NCBI GenBank assembly: GCA_934204655.1
Contig: CAKPZJ010000036.1
Span: 1-20,225 of the forward strand
Source of the DNA: an uncultured Prevotella sp.
Lineage (GTDB): Bacteria; Bacteroidota; Bacteroidia; Bacteroidales; Bacteroidaceae
DNA: 20,225 nt
Reading direction: 5' to 3'
The translations under genes and the position numbers were made by a program. This document shows positions 1 through 7,306 of the stretch, piece by piece. Below the pieces are notes generated by a model. It did not search any database. It was given only the letters and a program-made list of their open reading frames with translations, and was not told the origin of the DNA. Position 1 is the first letter of the stretch. Each line of letters opens with the position of its first letter.

Positions 1-72
1 CTTCAAGATGGGCTTGAACCAACGACCCCCTGATTAACAGTCAGGTGCTCTAACCAACTGAGCTATTGAAGC
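1..72 (-). tRNA. tRNA-Asn (anticodon GTT), 3' end cut by window edge
   Basis: Read on the minus strand, the cloverleaf is visible. The acceptor 5' strand is GCTTCAA (72-66), the D-stem is GCTC/GAGC, and the anticodon stem CCTGA/TCAGG encloses the loop CTGTTAA with anticodon GTT. The T-loop is TTCAAGC and the acceptor 3' strand is TTGAAG, which runs off position 1. The last acceptor base, the discriminator and any CCA lie outside the window. The T-stem GTTGG/CCATC contains one apparent T-T mismatch. The gene is divergent from the protease gene at 229 and has its own good promoter upstream. Confidence 0.95.
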
Positions 73-101
73 AGTGCTCGTATCATTTCTGATTGCGGTT
101 G

Positions 102-133
102 CAAAGGTACGGCCTTTTTTCATTTCCGCCAAA
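102..133 (-). promoter_or_regulatory. Bacteroidetes-type promoter for tRNA-Asn
   Basis: On the minus strand there is a perfect -33 element TTTG (133-130), a 20-bp spacer, and a perfect -7 element TACCTTTG (109-102) matching TAnnTTTG. Transcription would begin roughly 4-8 bases further on, leaving a short leader of about 25 nt before the tRNA 5' end at 72. The spacing and both boxes match the known Bacteroidetes housekeeping sigma consensus. Confidence 0.8.
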
Positions 134-163
134 CTTTTCGGCGATTTTTTTTCGTGTGACCCT

Positions 164-180
164 AAAAAAAGTATTTTTTT
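164..180. other. A7/T7 dyad in the divergent intergenic region
   Basis: Seven A residues (164-170), the spacer GTA and seven T residues (174-180) form a perfect A/T dyad. The rest of 111-190 is also rich in T-tracts. It lies upstream of the protease -7 box and could act as bent or UP-like DNA. That role is inference. Confidence 0.35.
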
Positions 181-214
181 GCCCTTTTCATGCCCTCATC
201 TGCGCTGATATTCG

Positions 215-222
215 TACTTTTG
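215..222 (+). promoter_or_regulatory. -7 box (TAnnTTTG) just upstream of protease start
   Basis: TACTTTTG is a perfect match to the Bacteroidetes -7 consensus. Only 6 nt separate its end from the ATG at 229, so the predicted transcription start falls at or within a few bases of the start codon. No clear TTTG -33 element is found at the expected 19-21 bp spacing. The position supports ATG 229 rather than the upstream in-frame ATG at 190, which lies before the promoter. Confidence 0.65.
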
Positions 223-228
223 CATATT

Positions 229-1887
229 ATGAGAAAGGTAATACTGTTTCTGATGCTCACGGTGGCACTCTCCTCTACCGCGCAGGATAAAGACCACAAT
301 TTAGAAGTGGCCAAGAATTTGGACGTGTTCAACACCATCTACAAGCAGCTTGACATGCTGTATGTAGACACGCTCGATGCCAAAGAGGTGATAGGTAATG
401 CCATCAACGGCATGCTCCGCAGCCTGGATCCCTATACCGTATATTATCCCGAAGACCAGGCCAACAAGCTGCGAACCCTCTTCACAGGTAAGTATGCCGG
501 CATTGGTGCCATGATACGTTGGAACTCGCAGATAAACAACTCCGTTATCGAGGAGCCGTACGAGGGTATGCCTGCCGCAGAGGTGGGTCTGAAGAAGGGA
601 GACGTCATTCTGAGCATAGACGGAGAGTCTATGGCAGGCAAGACCAACGACTACGTGAGCAACCACCTCAGGGGCGATGCAGGAACCACCTTTGAGCTCA
701 AGATACGCCGCCCCTCGACCGGCAAGGAGATGAAGATGAAGATAACGCGCCGCGCCATACAGATGCCAGCCGTCCCCTATTACGGCATTGTACGCGACAA
801 CATAGGGTACATCAAGTTGAGCGAGTTCACGGAGAACTGTACGAAGACCGTGCGCCGTGCCTTTGTCGAGATGAAGCACCAGGGCATCAAGGGACTGGTT
901 CTGGATCTGCGCAACAACCCCGGTGGCTCTGAATTAGAGGCCGTGAACACCGTAAACCTGTTTGTTCCGAAAGGCATTACCGTGGTGTCTAACCGCGGAA
1001 AGCTGAAACGGGCCAACCATGACTACAAGACTACCGTAGAGCCAGTAGATACCGTCATGCCCATCGTGGTACTGGTCAACGGCAACTCGGCCAGTTCGAG
1101 CGAGGTTACCAGTGGAGCCCTGCAGGACTTAGACCGGGCCGTCATCATGGGCACCAAGACCTACGGCAAGGGCTTGGTACAGATGTCGCTCGACGTACCT
1201 TACAACGGCGAGCTCAAGCTCACCACCAACAAGTACTACACGCCCAGCGGACGGTGCATACAGGCCGTCAACTACCGTCATGCCAACGGTGGTTCTACCG
1301 AGGAGATAGCCGACTCGCTCACCCACAAGTTTTACACCCGTGCCGGTCGCGAGGTTCGCGATGGCGGCGGCATCAAACCCGACGTTATCGTGCAGGCCGA
1401 CTCCCTGCCCAACATAGCTTACTACTTAGCGGCCGCCCGCGACTCTAACGAGGTGCTCCTCAATTACGAGGTCGACTATATCGCCAAGCACCCCACCGTG
1501 GCCCCTGCTGACCAGTTCGAAATCTCCGACGACGACTACGCTGAATTTAAACGCCGCGTGCTTGCCAGCAACTTCACCTACGACCGCACAAGCGAGAAAA
1601 TCCTAAAAGAGCTCGAGACACTCACTAAGTTTGAGGGTTACTACGACGATGCTAAGCCCGAGCTCGAAGCTCTCAAGAAGAAGCTCAACCACAACGTCGC
1701 CAAGGATCTGGACTACAACAAGCAGGCACTCAAGAACATCATTGCCAATGACCTGATGAGCGCCTACTACTTCCAGCGTGGTGCCGCTCAGAACGCCTTG
1801 CGTCACGACCCGCAGATGGACGAAGCCGTCAAGCTCATTGGCGACCCCCAGCGCTATCAGTCACTACTCAAGCCAGCGGCCAAGTAG
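229..1887 (+). CDS. Secreted/periplasmic S41 C-terminal processing peptidase (Ctp family, PDZ domain)
   Basis: This is a 552-aa serine protease of the tail-specific/C-terminal processing family, predicted to act in the periplasm or at the outer surface of the inner membrane. Residues 1-19 form a signal peptide (basic MRK, hydrophobic core, cleavage near STAQ). A PDZ-like domain follows at about 75-180, including 'MPAAEVGLKKGDVILSIDG'. The S41 core has 'GLVLDLRNNPGG'. The catalytic Ser is residue 289 in the NSASSSE motif and the Lys is residue 314 in TYGKG, spaced 25 residues apart as in E. coli Prc (S430/K455). About 170 C-terminal residues are charged and probably helical, as in Bacteroidetes members. 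An in-frame ATG at 190 precedes the promoter and would bury the signal peptide, so 229 is preferred. Its link to the glycan genes downstream (57-bp gap, no terminator seen) may be only positional. Confidence 0.93.
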   Translation: MRKVILFLMLTVALSSTAQDKDHNLEVAKNLDVFNTIYKQLDMLYVDTLDAKEVIGNAINGMLRSLDPYTVYYPEDQANKLRTLFTGKYAGIGAMIRWNSQINNSVIEEPYEGMPAAEVGLKKGDVILSIDGESMAGKTNDYVSNHLRGDAGTTFELKIRRPSTGKEMKMKITRRAIQMPAVPYYGIVRDNIGYIKLSEFTENCTKTVRRAFVEMKHQGIKGLVLDLRNNPGGSELEAVNTVNLFVPKGITVVSNRGKLKRANHDYKTTVEPVDTVMPIVVLVNGNSASSSEVTSGALQDLDRAVIMGTKTYGKGLVQMSLDVPYNGELKLTTNKYYTPSGRCIQAVNYRHANGGSTEEIADSLTHKFYTRAGREVRDGGGIKPDVIVQADSLPNIAYYLAAARDSNEVLLNYEVDYIAKHPTVAPADQFEISDDDYAEFKRRVLASNFTYDRTSEKILKELETLTKFEGYYDDAKPELEALKKKLNHNVAKDLDYNKQALKNIIANDLMSAYYFQRGAAQNALRHDPQMDEAVKLIGDPQRYQSLLKPAAK

Positions 1888-1944
1888 TAGCCACGCTGTC
1901 TATTATTACACCTTATTATATTATAGGGCTACGGGGCAAGGGCA

Positions 1945-3378
1945 ATGGCTGAGACACTGAAGCAGCAGACCATAGGGGCGCTGATATGGAACCTCATTGA
2001 CAGGTTCGGGCAGCAGGTGCTACAGATGGCGGTGGTCATCATCGTAGCCAACATCCTGTGCCCCGACGACTATGCCCTCGTGGCCATGCTGGCCATCTTC
2101 ACGGCCATAGGCAACCTTATCATTGAGAGCGGCTTTGGGGCCGCCCTCATTCAGCGGCAGGATGCCGACGACCGCCATTACTCCTCTGTATTCTGGTTCA
2201 ACTTAGCCATGAGCACCGCCATCTACGCCCTGCTCATGGCGTGCAGTTCCCTTATCGCCGACTACTTCGGCGAGCCCCAGCTCATACCCATCGGCGCGGT
2301 GGTGTTTCTTATTCTGCCGCTCAATGCCACCATGCTTATTCAGACCACCCTACTCAACAAGCAGATAAGGTTTCGCCAACTGGCCAAGATAGACCTGAGC
2401 GCCATGGTGGTATCGTCGGCCGTAGCCATCAGCATGGCCGTAGCAGGCTGTGGCGTGTGGACGCTGGCCTGGCAGCCCATTACCCTGGCCGCCACCAAGA
2501 GTCTGCTGCTGTGGGGCACCAGCCAGTGGCGCCCACGGTGCTATTTCAGCCTAAGCATCATCCGCCAGCTGTTCGGGTTTGCCTCCAGCCTGCTGCTGTC
2601 GGGCCTTATCAACACATGCTTTGTCAATGTGTACTCCTTAGTCATCCCCAGACTCTACCCCAAGCGCGAGCTGGGTCTGTTCACGCAGGGCAACAAGATA
2701 TGTGACCCCATTGTCAGCCTGGTGTACGGCAGCATACAGAACGCCACGTACCCCATATTCAGCAACATACAGCACGACAGGCTGCGGCTCATCAAGGCGT
2801 ACCGCAAGTCTATCCGCTTCACCGCTTTCCTTACCTTCCCACTGCTCGTGGGTGGCCTCATGGTAGCCCCGGCCCTCTTTCATCTGCTGTTCAAGTCGCA
2901 GTGGTGGGCCGCCATACCCTACTTCCAGCTGCTCTGTGCCGGTGGCTGCTTCACGGTGCTCACCGCCATTAACAACAACTTCATCAAGGTAAGCGGGCGC
3001 TCCTCGGGCATCCTGAAGATTGAAATTTTCAAGATTATACTGACCATAGCGGCCATCGCCCTGCTCTTCCGCGCGAGCGTGCTGGCCATGGTGGCAGGGC
3101 TCATAGCCGTGCGCGTAGCCGTACACCTCATCAACATGGCCTACACGCAGCGCTACACGGGCTACACGTTCATGGCCCAGGCCGCCGACACCCTGCCCTA
3201 CGTGGTGCTGGCCGCGCTCATGGCCGGAGCAGTCTATGCGGCCGGCCTGGTTACCTCTACCGCGTGGCTGCAGCTCATCCTACAGGTAGTGGTAGGTGCC
3301 ACGGTGTACATCGGCCTGGCCTACCTCACCGGAAGCAAGATACTCAAAGAGGCGATAAGCCTACTCAAAAAGAAATAG
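1945..3378 (+). CDS. Polysaccharide flippase (Wzx-like, MOP/MATE superfamily)
   Basis: This 477-aa protein has about 12-14 hydrophobic segments across its whole length and short polar loops. It opens with 'LKQQTIGALIWNLIDRFGQQVLQM', typical of the lipopolysaccharide-biosynthesis (WzxC-like) branch of the MOP exporters. Such proteins flip undecaprenyl-diphosphate-linked oligosaccharides from the cytosolic to the periplasmic face of the inner membrane. It follows the protease gene after 57 AT-rich bases in which no TAnnTTTG box is visible. It is followed by a glycosyltransferase gene after 4 bp, so it heads a tight glycan operon. No Wzy-like polymerase or initiating phosphoglycosyltransferase is seen in the window, so the repeat-unit pathway must be completed elsewhere. 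The exact substrate cannot be told from sequence. Confidence 0.88.
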   Translation: MAETLKQQTIGALIWNLIDRFGQQVLQMAVVIIVANILCPDDYALVAMLAIFTAIGNLIIESGFGAALIQRQDADDRHYSSVFWFNLAMSTAIYALLMACSSLIADYFGEPQLIPIGAVVFLILPLNATMLIQTTLLNKQIRFRQLAKIDLSAMVVSSAVAISMAVAGCGVWTLAWQPITLAATKSLLLWGTSQWRPRCYFSLSIIRQLFGFASSLLLSGLINTCFVNVYSLVIPRLYPKRELGLFTQGNKICDPIVSLVYGSIQNATYPIFSNIQHDRLRLIKAYRKSIRFTAFLTFPLLVGGLMVAPALFHLLFKSQWWAAIPYFQLLCAGGCFTVLTAINNNFIKVSGRSSGILKIEIFKIILTIAAIALLFRASVLAMVAGLIAVRVAVHLINMAYTQRYTGYTFMAQAADTLPYVVLAALMAGAVYAAGLVTSTAWLQLILQVVVGATVYIGLAYLTGSKILKEAISLLKKK

Positions 3379-3382
3379 AACC

Positions 3383-4372
3383 ATGGACAATCCTATCAAG
3401 ATAAGCGTGCTGATGCTGGCTTACAACCAGCGGCCATATATCGACGAGGCCATACGCAGCGTAATGCTGCAGCACACCCACTTCGACTACGAGCTCATCA
3501 TCGGCGACGACTGCAGTACCGACGGCACCGCCGAGCGCTGCCGCGAGTGGCAGGCGCGCTACCCGGAGCGCATCATCCTGCTTCCGGGCGAGGCCAACTT
3601 AGGACTGGCGCGCAACTTTATACGTACCTATCAGGCTGCGCGCGGCACCTACATAGCCATCTGCGAGGCCGACGACTTCTGGAGCGACGCCAACAAGCTC
3701 CAGATACAGGCCGACTTCCTGGACAGCCATCCCGAGTACACCATGTGCTTTCACCGGGTGGTCAACTACTACGAGGCCGACCACAGCAAGAGTCTGAGCA
3801 ACGGCCACCAGCCCACCACGATGACCATCGAGGACGTGGCCCTGTGCAACCCCATCACCAATGTATCGGTATGCTACCGCCGGGGCCTCTTCGGTGCGCT
3901 CCCCGAGTGGATGGACCAGGTTACGAGCTACGACCTGGTAATGCACCTGCTCACTCTGCAGTACGGGCCGGTGTACTACATGAAGCGGCCCATGGCCGTG
4001 TACCGCAAGTTGGCCACCAGCATCTGGACAGGGGGCGACAAGGCGCGCCGCGCCCTCATCTCGCGTAAGAACCGCGACCTGCTCATGGACTACTTCCGCG
4101 ACCGCAACCAGCGGGTCTACGACATCCTGCGCCGGGCCAATGCCCTCAACTGCCTGGACATGGCCCTCTACTGCGAGGCTCAGGGCCAGATCCACGAGAC
4201 CGAGGACTACCTGAACCGCCTACGCCAGTACGAGCCCACCTGGGGCGACGCCGACATAGCCCGCGAGCGCCAGCGCCTTACCCACAGCCAGCAGGGCAGC
4301 CGTCTGCACGCCTGTCTCACGGCCTGCCGCCGCATCCTTTCACGATACATACCCTTACCCCACATACGATGA
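3383..4372 (+). CDS. Family 2 glycosyltransferase
   Basis: This is a 329-aa cytosolic GT-A enzyme. Its N-terminal half carries the classic GT2 signature: 'ISVLMLAYNQRPYIDEAIRSV' (7-27), the nucleotide-binding 'IIGDDCSTDGT' (39-49), and the acidic DXD-like 'CEADDFW' (94-100). The C-terminal third is basic and likely helical. It would transfer a sugar from a nucleotide-sugar donor to the lipid-linked glycan; donor and acceptor are not predictable. The ATG lies 4 bp after the flippase stop. The stop overlaps the start of the next gene by 4 bp (ATGA), so the two are almost certainly co-transcribed and translationally coupled. Confidence 0.9.
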   Translation: MDNPIKISVLMLAYNQRPYIDEAIRSVMLQHTHFDYELIIGDDCSTDGTAERCREWQARYPERIILLPGEANLGLARNFIRTYQAARGTYIAICEADDFWSDANKLQIQADFLDSHPEYTMCFHRVVNYYEADHSKSLSNGHQPTTMTIEDVALCNPITNVSVCYRRGLFGALPEWMDQVTSYDLVMHLLTLQYGPVYYMKRPMAVYRKLATSIWTGGDKARRALISRKNRDLLMDYFRDRNQRVYDILRRANALNCLDMALYCEAQGQIHETEDYLNRLRQYEPTWGDADIARERQRLTHSQQGSRLHACLTACRRILSRYIPLPHIR

Positions 4373-6132
4373 CACACCATAGCAAGCACATCACGCTGAT
4401 ACCCCATGGCGGGCTGGCCAACCGTATGAAGGCCATTGCCGCCGGACTGCGGCTGGCCGAGGCTGTAGACAGCCAGCTACACATTATCTGGTTCGCCAAC
4501 AAGGACTTGAACGCCAAGTTCTGCGACCTGTTTCTGCCCATCGACTCCAGCCGCGTAACGGTCACCGAGGGTTCCAAGTGGACAGGCCTCAGTCTCGGCA
4601 GGCCCCGCCTGGGCAACGTCTGGGTTCCCGCCGCCTACAGAATGATAAACCACAGCCGCTTTATGAACGTCAAGACGGTAACCCTGCACATGGACGAGGG
4701 CGACTTTGACTTCACGGCCTGGGCGCGGGGCCACAATGTGTGGCTGGCCACCTGCGTGTACTTCTGGGGAGAGCCCATCCCCGATGACGCGTTCGACATT
4801 TTCCACCCACAGGCCGACTTGCAGCGCGAGATAGACCGCATGGCTGCCCATATAGATGCCGACACCATCGGCATGCACATCCGGGGCACCGACAATGGCC
4901 CGTCCCAGCTTCTCAGTCCGCCTGAAGCCTTTGCCGAGTACCTGCACACACTGCCCCAGCATGTCCGCGTGTATCTGGCCACCGACGAGGCATCGGTCAA
5001 GAGCGACTTTAAGAAAGAGTTTGGCAGCCGCATCGTCAGCATGGACCACAAGGTGTGCCGCGACACACTCGACGGCATGCGCGACGCCGTCGTCGAGATG
5101 TTCCTGCTGGCCCGCACCAGCCGCATCGTGGGCTCGGGCAAGAGCACGTTCTCTGCCACACCGGCCTCGATAGGCCGCATACCCTTCCAGACCGTAACCG
5201 AGGCCCGGATAGCCTCCATGCACCCCGCCGGCCACAAGCACAGCGACACACTGGTCATCATAGTGACCTACAATGCCATGCCCTGGCTGTCCAAGTGTAT
5301 CGGTTCCGTGCTCCAATCCGCAGTGCCGGCCGACATTATGGTGATAGACAATAAGTCGACCGATGATACCGAGGTCACCGTGCGCCGCGACTATCCCCAG
5401 GTAATGTTTCTGGAGAACTATGCCAACCTTGGCTTTGGCCAGGCTAACAATATCGGTATGAACTACGCCTTGCAGCATGGCTACCGTGCCGTGCTGCTGC
5501 TCAACCAGGACGCGTGGATAGACCCCGATGTCATCGGGCGCATGGCCGATGCCCTGCAGCGCCACCCCGACCTCGGCATCGTTTCGCCCATCCACCTTAC
5601 AGGCCGTGGCGACAAGGTGGAGCATGGCTTCAGCGTCTACAGCGGTGTGACCGACCTGCGCCAGCAGCCCAGCGACGACGTGGTGACCGTGCCCTTCATC
5701 GACGCGGCCATCTGGTACATGCCCGTCAGCGTGTTCAGCCATGTGGGCCTCTTTGCCCCACTCTTCTACCACTATGGCGAGGACAAGGACCTGGCCAACC
5801 GCATGCGCTACCACCACTACCGCATCGGGTTCGTACCGGGCGTGTACGGCTACCACGACCGCGAGGGGCGCCGCGTTACCTGGGATGGTTTTATGCGGGC
5901 CGAGGAGGTGTACCACCTGTCTGAGTACGCCAATATCAACTACAGCAGGCAGCGCGCCATAGCCATGGGCCTGTTGGCCGTGGCCAAGAAGGCGCTCCTG
6001 TCGGCCCTCCGACTGCGTCTGTCGGCCTGCTGCGACTATATCAAACTGTTGTGGACGCTGCATAAGAAATCGGACAAGGTCATGATTACCCGCAAGCAGT
6101 CTGCCCACGTAGACCTTAACAACTATAGATAG
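4369..6132 (+). CDS. Bifunctional glycosyltransferase: fucosyltransferase-like (GT-B) domain fused to GT2 domain
   Basis: This 587-aa protein has two complete-looking enzyme domains. Residues about 8-285 resemble the fucosyltransferase superfamily (GT11/GT23/NodZ-like). They carry 'HGGLANRMKAIAAGL' (13-27), the GDP-sugar-binding-type 'HIRGTDN' (170-176), and 'LLARTSRIVGSGKSTFS' (246-262). Residues about 292-540 form a GT2 domain of the rhamnosyltransferase-like type, with 'VIIVTYN' (296-302), 'VIDNKSTDD' (325-333), 'LLLNQDAWI' (377-384) and 'HYGEDKDLANR' (468-478). The C-terminus is basic and amphipathic, suiting membrane association. The reading frame is continuous across the junction (about 285-292), with no in-frame restart obvious there. 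It overlaps the preceding GT gene by 4 bp and ends 1 bp before the next. The fusion suggests two consecutive sugar additions; specific sugars are inference. Confidence 0.88.
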   Translation: MTHHSKHITLIPHGGLANRMKAIAAGLRLAEAVDSQLHIIWFANKDLNAKFCDLFLPIDSSRVTVTEGSKWTGLSLGRPRLGNVWVPAAYRMINHSRFMNVKTVTLHMDEGDFDFTAWARGHNVWLATCVYFWGEPIPDDAFDIFHPQADLQREIDRMAAHIDADTIGMHIRGTDNGPSQLLSPPEAFAEYLHTLPQHVRVYLATDEASVKSDFKKEFGSRIVSMDHKVCRDTLDGMRDAVVEMFLLARTSRIVGSGKSTFSATPASIGRIPFQTVTEARIASMHPAGHKHSDTLVIIVTYNAMPWLSKCIGSVLQSAVPADIMVIDNKSTDDTEVTVRRDYPQVMFLENYANLGFGQANNIGMNYALQHGYRAVLLLNQDAWIDPDVIGRMADALQRHPDLGIVSPIHLTGRGDKVEHGFSVYSGVTDLRQQPSDDVVTVPFIDAAIWYMPVSVFSHVGLFAPLFYHYGEDKDLANRMRYHHYRIGFVPGVYGYHDREGRRVTWDGFMRAEEVYHLSEYANINYSRQRAIAMGLLAVAKKALLSALRLRLSACCDYIKLLWTLHKKSDKVMITRKQSAHVDLNNYR

Positions 6133-6133
6133 A

Positions 6134-7042
6134 ATGGAGAAAGCCCCTATACTGCTCTTTGCCTACAACCGCCCGGCCCACATGCGCCGGGCCATCGAGT
6201 CGCTGCTCCGCAACGAGGAGGCAGCCCTCTCGGACCTGTTCATCTACTCCGACGCGCCCCGTACCGAGGCCGACCGCCCGCTGGTAGACCAGGTGCGCAG
6301 CCTGGCGCACAGCGTTACGGGCTTCAAGACGGTCAGCGTAGTATGCCGGGACACCAACTACGGACTGGCGCGCAACGTGATAGACGGCGTAACCCACGTG
6401 GTGAACACCTATGGATGGGTTATCGTGCTGGAGGACGACCTGGTGGTGGCCCCGTACTTCCTCAGGTTTATGAACGATGCCCTGCGCACCTACCAGTACG
6501 AAGAGAGAGTCGGGCACATACAGGCCTGCGAGTTTACCAAGGCTCCCCTGCCCGCCACGTTCCTCATCCGGTGGACCGGAAGCTGGGGCTGGGCCACCTG
6601 GAAACGCGCCTGGCAGCTGTTTAACCCCGACGGACAGGCCCTGCTTAACTTGCTGGAAGAGGAGGGGCTCACCCGCGAGTTCGACTTCAACGGCAAGTAC
6701 GGGTTCACCCGCATGCTGCGCAGGCAGATAGCCGGCAAGAACGACTCGTGGGCCATACGCTGGAACGCGTCGCTATTCCTGGCCGGCGTGCTTTCGCTCA
6801 ACGTTGGGCGGTCGCTCGTTATGAACGAGGGGTTCGACGGTACGGGCACCAACTGTGGTGGCGGTGGTCTGTACGACTCTCTGCTCTACACCCAGCCCCT
6901 GCCCGTGACCAAGATAGAGCCCATCGAGGAGAACCGCGAGGCGCGCCGTGCCTTTGAGCGTTACTACGCCCGCACCAACTCATTCTGGGCCAAGGCCCGC
7001 CGCCGCATCGTGCGCACCCTGAAGGGCGACTTCGGGGCCTGA
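6134..7042 (+). CDS. Glycosyltransferase, GT-A fold (GT2-like)
   Basis: This 302-aa protein begins 'PILLFAYNRPAHMRRAIESL', has 'DTNYGLARNVIDGV' (73-86) and a clear acidic metal/nucleotide site 'VIVLEDDLVVAPYFL' (96-110). It then has the acceptor-side motif 'WTGSWGWATWKRAW' (147-160). This pattern is seen in a Bacteroidetes group of sugar transferases related to GT2 and GNT-I-like proteins. The C-terminus is basic (KARRRIVRTLKG). It begins 1 bp after the bifunctional transferase and closes the first glycan block; a 264-bp gap with inverted repeats follows. The enzyme likely adds a side or terminal sugar, but its specificity is unknown. Confidence 0.85.
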   Translation: MEKAPILLFAYNRPAHMRRAIESLLRNEEAALSDLFIYSDAPRTEADRPLVDQVRSLAHSVTGFKTVSVVCRDTNYGLARNVIDGVTHVVNTYGWVIVLEDDLVVAPYFLRFMNDALRTYQYEERVGHIQACEFTKAPLPATFLIRWTGSWGWATWKRAWQLFNPDGQALLNLLEEEGLTREFDFNGKYGFTRMLRRQIAGKNDSWAIRWNASLFLAGVLSLNVGRSLVMNEGFDGTGTNCGGGGLYDSLLYTQPLPVTKIEPIEENREARRAFERYYARTNSFWAKARRRIVRTLKGDFGA

Positions 7043-7047
7043 GACCT

Positions 7048-7142
7048 CCCGAGGCTCCGTCCAAAGACTTGGGATGTACATACTGAGCCCCAGGACGTAC
7101 CTCCCAAGTCTTGAGATACACATTCCCTACCTCGGGACGGAG
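7048..7142. repeat. Compound inverted repeat in intergenic region (possible terminator or palindromic element)
   Basis: A 16-bp stem with one mismatch pairs 7064-7079 with 7097-7112 around a 17-nt loop. Outside it, 7055-7062 pairs perfectly over 8 bp with 7135-7142 (CTCCGTCC/GGACGGAG). A competing 7-bp pairing joins 7048-7054 with 7130-7136 (CCCGAGG/CCTCGGG). The two outer pairings cannot form together over 7135-7136. No T-run follows, so it is not a canonical intrinsic terminator. It starts 6 bp after the stop of the last gene of the first block. Confidence 0.75.
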
Positions 7143-7147
7143 CACAC

Positions 7148-7169
7148 GACTATGGACAGCCCCATAGTC
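7148..7169. repeat. Short perfect hairpin, 8-bp stem, 6-nt loop
   Basis: GACTATGG (7148-7155) and CCATAGTC (7162-7169) are exact reverse complements around ACAGCC. The GC-only palindrome GCGGGCCCGC follows at 7181-7190. With the larger repeat just upstream these give the gap considerable folding potential between the two transcription units. No T-run follows directly. Confidence 0.6.
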
Positions 7170-7268
7170 ACGGCCACGCGGCGGGCCCGCACCATGGCGG
7201 CATCAGCTCTTTTAGCCATACCGCCCACGGCAGTTGCCTCCACGGCTGTATTTTTATTGGCAAATCAC

Positions 7269-7299
7269 TTCGCCATGTTATTTTTTTTAACTAAGTTTG
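7269..7299 (+). promoter_or_regulatory. Promoter of the second operon (TTCG - 19 bp - TAAGTTTG)
   Basis: TAAGTTTG (7292-7299) matches the TAnnTTTG -7 consensus exactly. TTCG (7269-7272) is a one-mismatch -33 element at a 19-bp spacing. It sits in an abruptly AT-rich segment with a T8 tract (7281-7288). The -7 box ends 7 nt before the ATG at 7307, so the predicted transcript has almost no leader, as at the protease gene. Confidence 0.7.
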
Positions 7300-7306
7300 C
7301 ACTTTA

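Noticed and set aside
120..152. Small hairpin CGCC/GGCG (127-143) followed by T8
   Set aside because: Only a 4-bp stem, lying in the divergent promoter region with no upstream plus-strand gene to terminate.
190..228. Upstream ATG at 190 as start of the protease
   Set aside because: It lies before the TAnnTTTG box and would place 13 extra residues ahead of a good signal peptide.
4477..6108. 543-codon open frame on the minus strand
   Set aside because: It lies wholly antisense to the bifunctional glycosyltransferase, whose motifs are clear. The minus-strand product is rich in His, Val and Gly with no recognisable domain, as expected from antisense of GC-rich coding DNA.
7064..7112. Intrinsic (Rho-independent) terminator for the first glycan block
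   Set aside because: The stem is strong but no T-run follows on either strand, so I list it as an inverted repeat rather than a terminator.
7131..7223. About 30-codon minus-strand frame (MAKRADAAMVRARR...) in the same gap
   Set aside because: Too short, with no promoter and no family resemblance; it coincides with the palindromic sequences.
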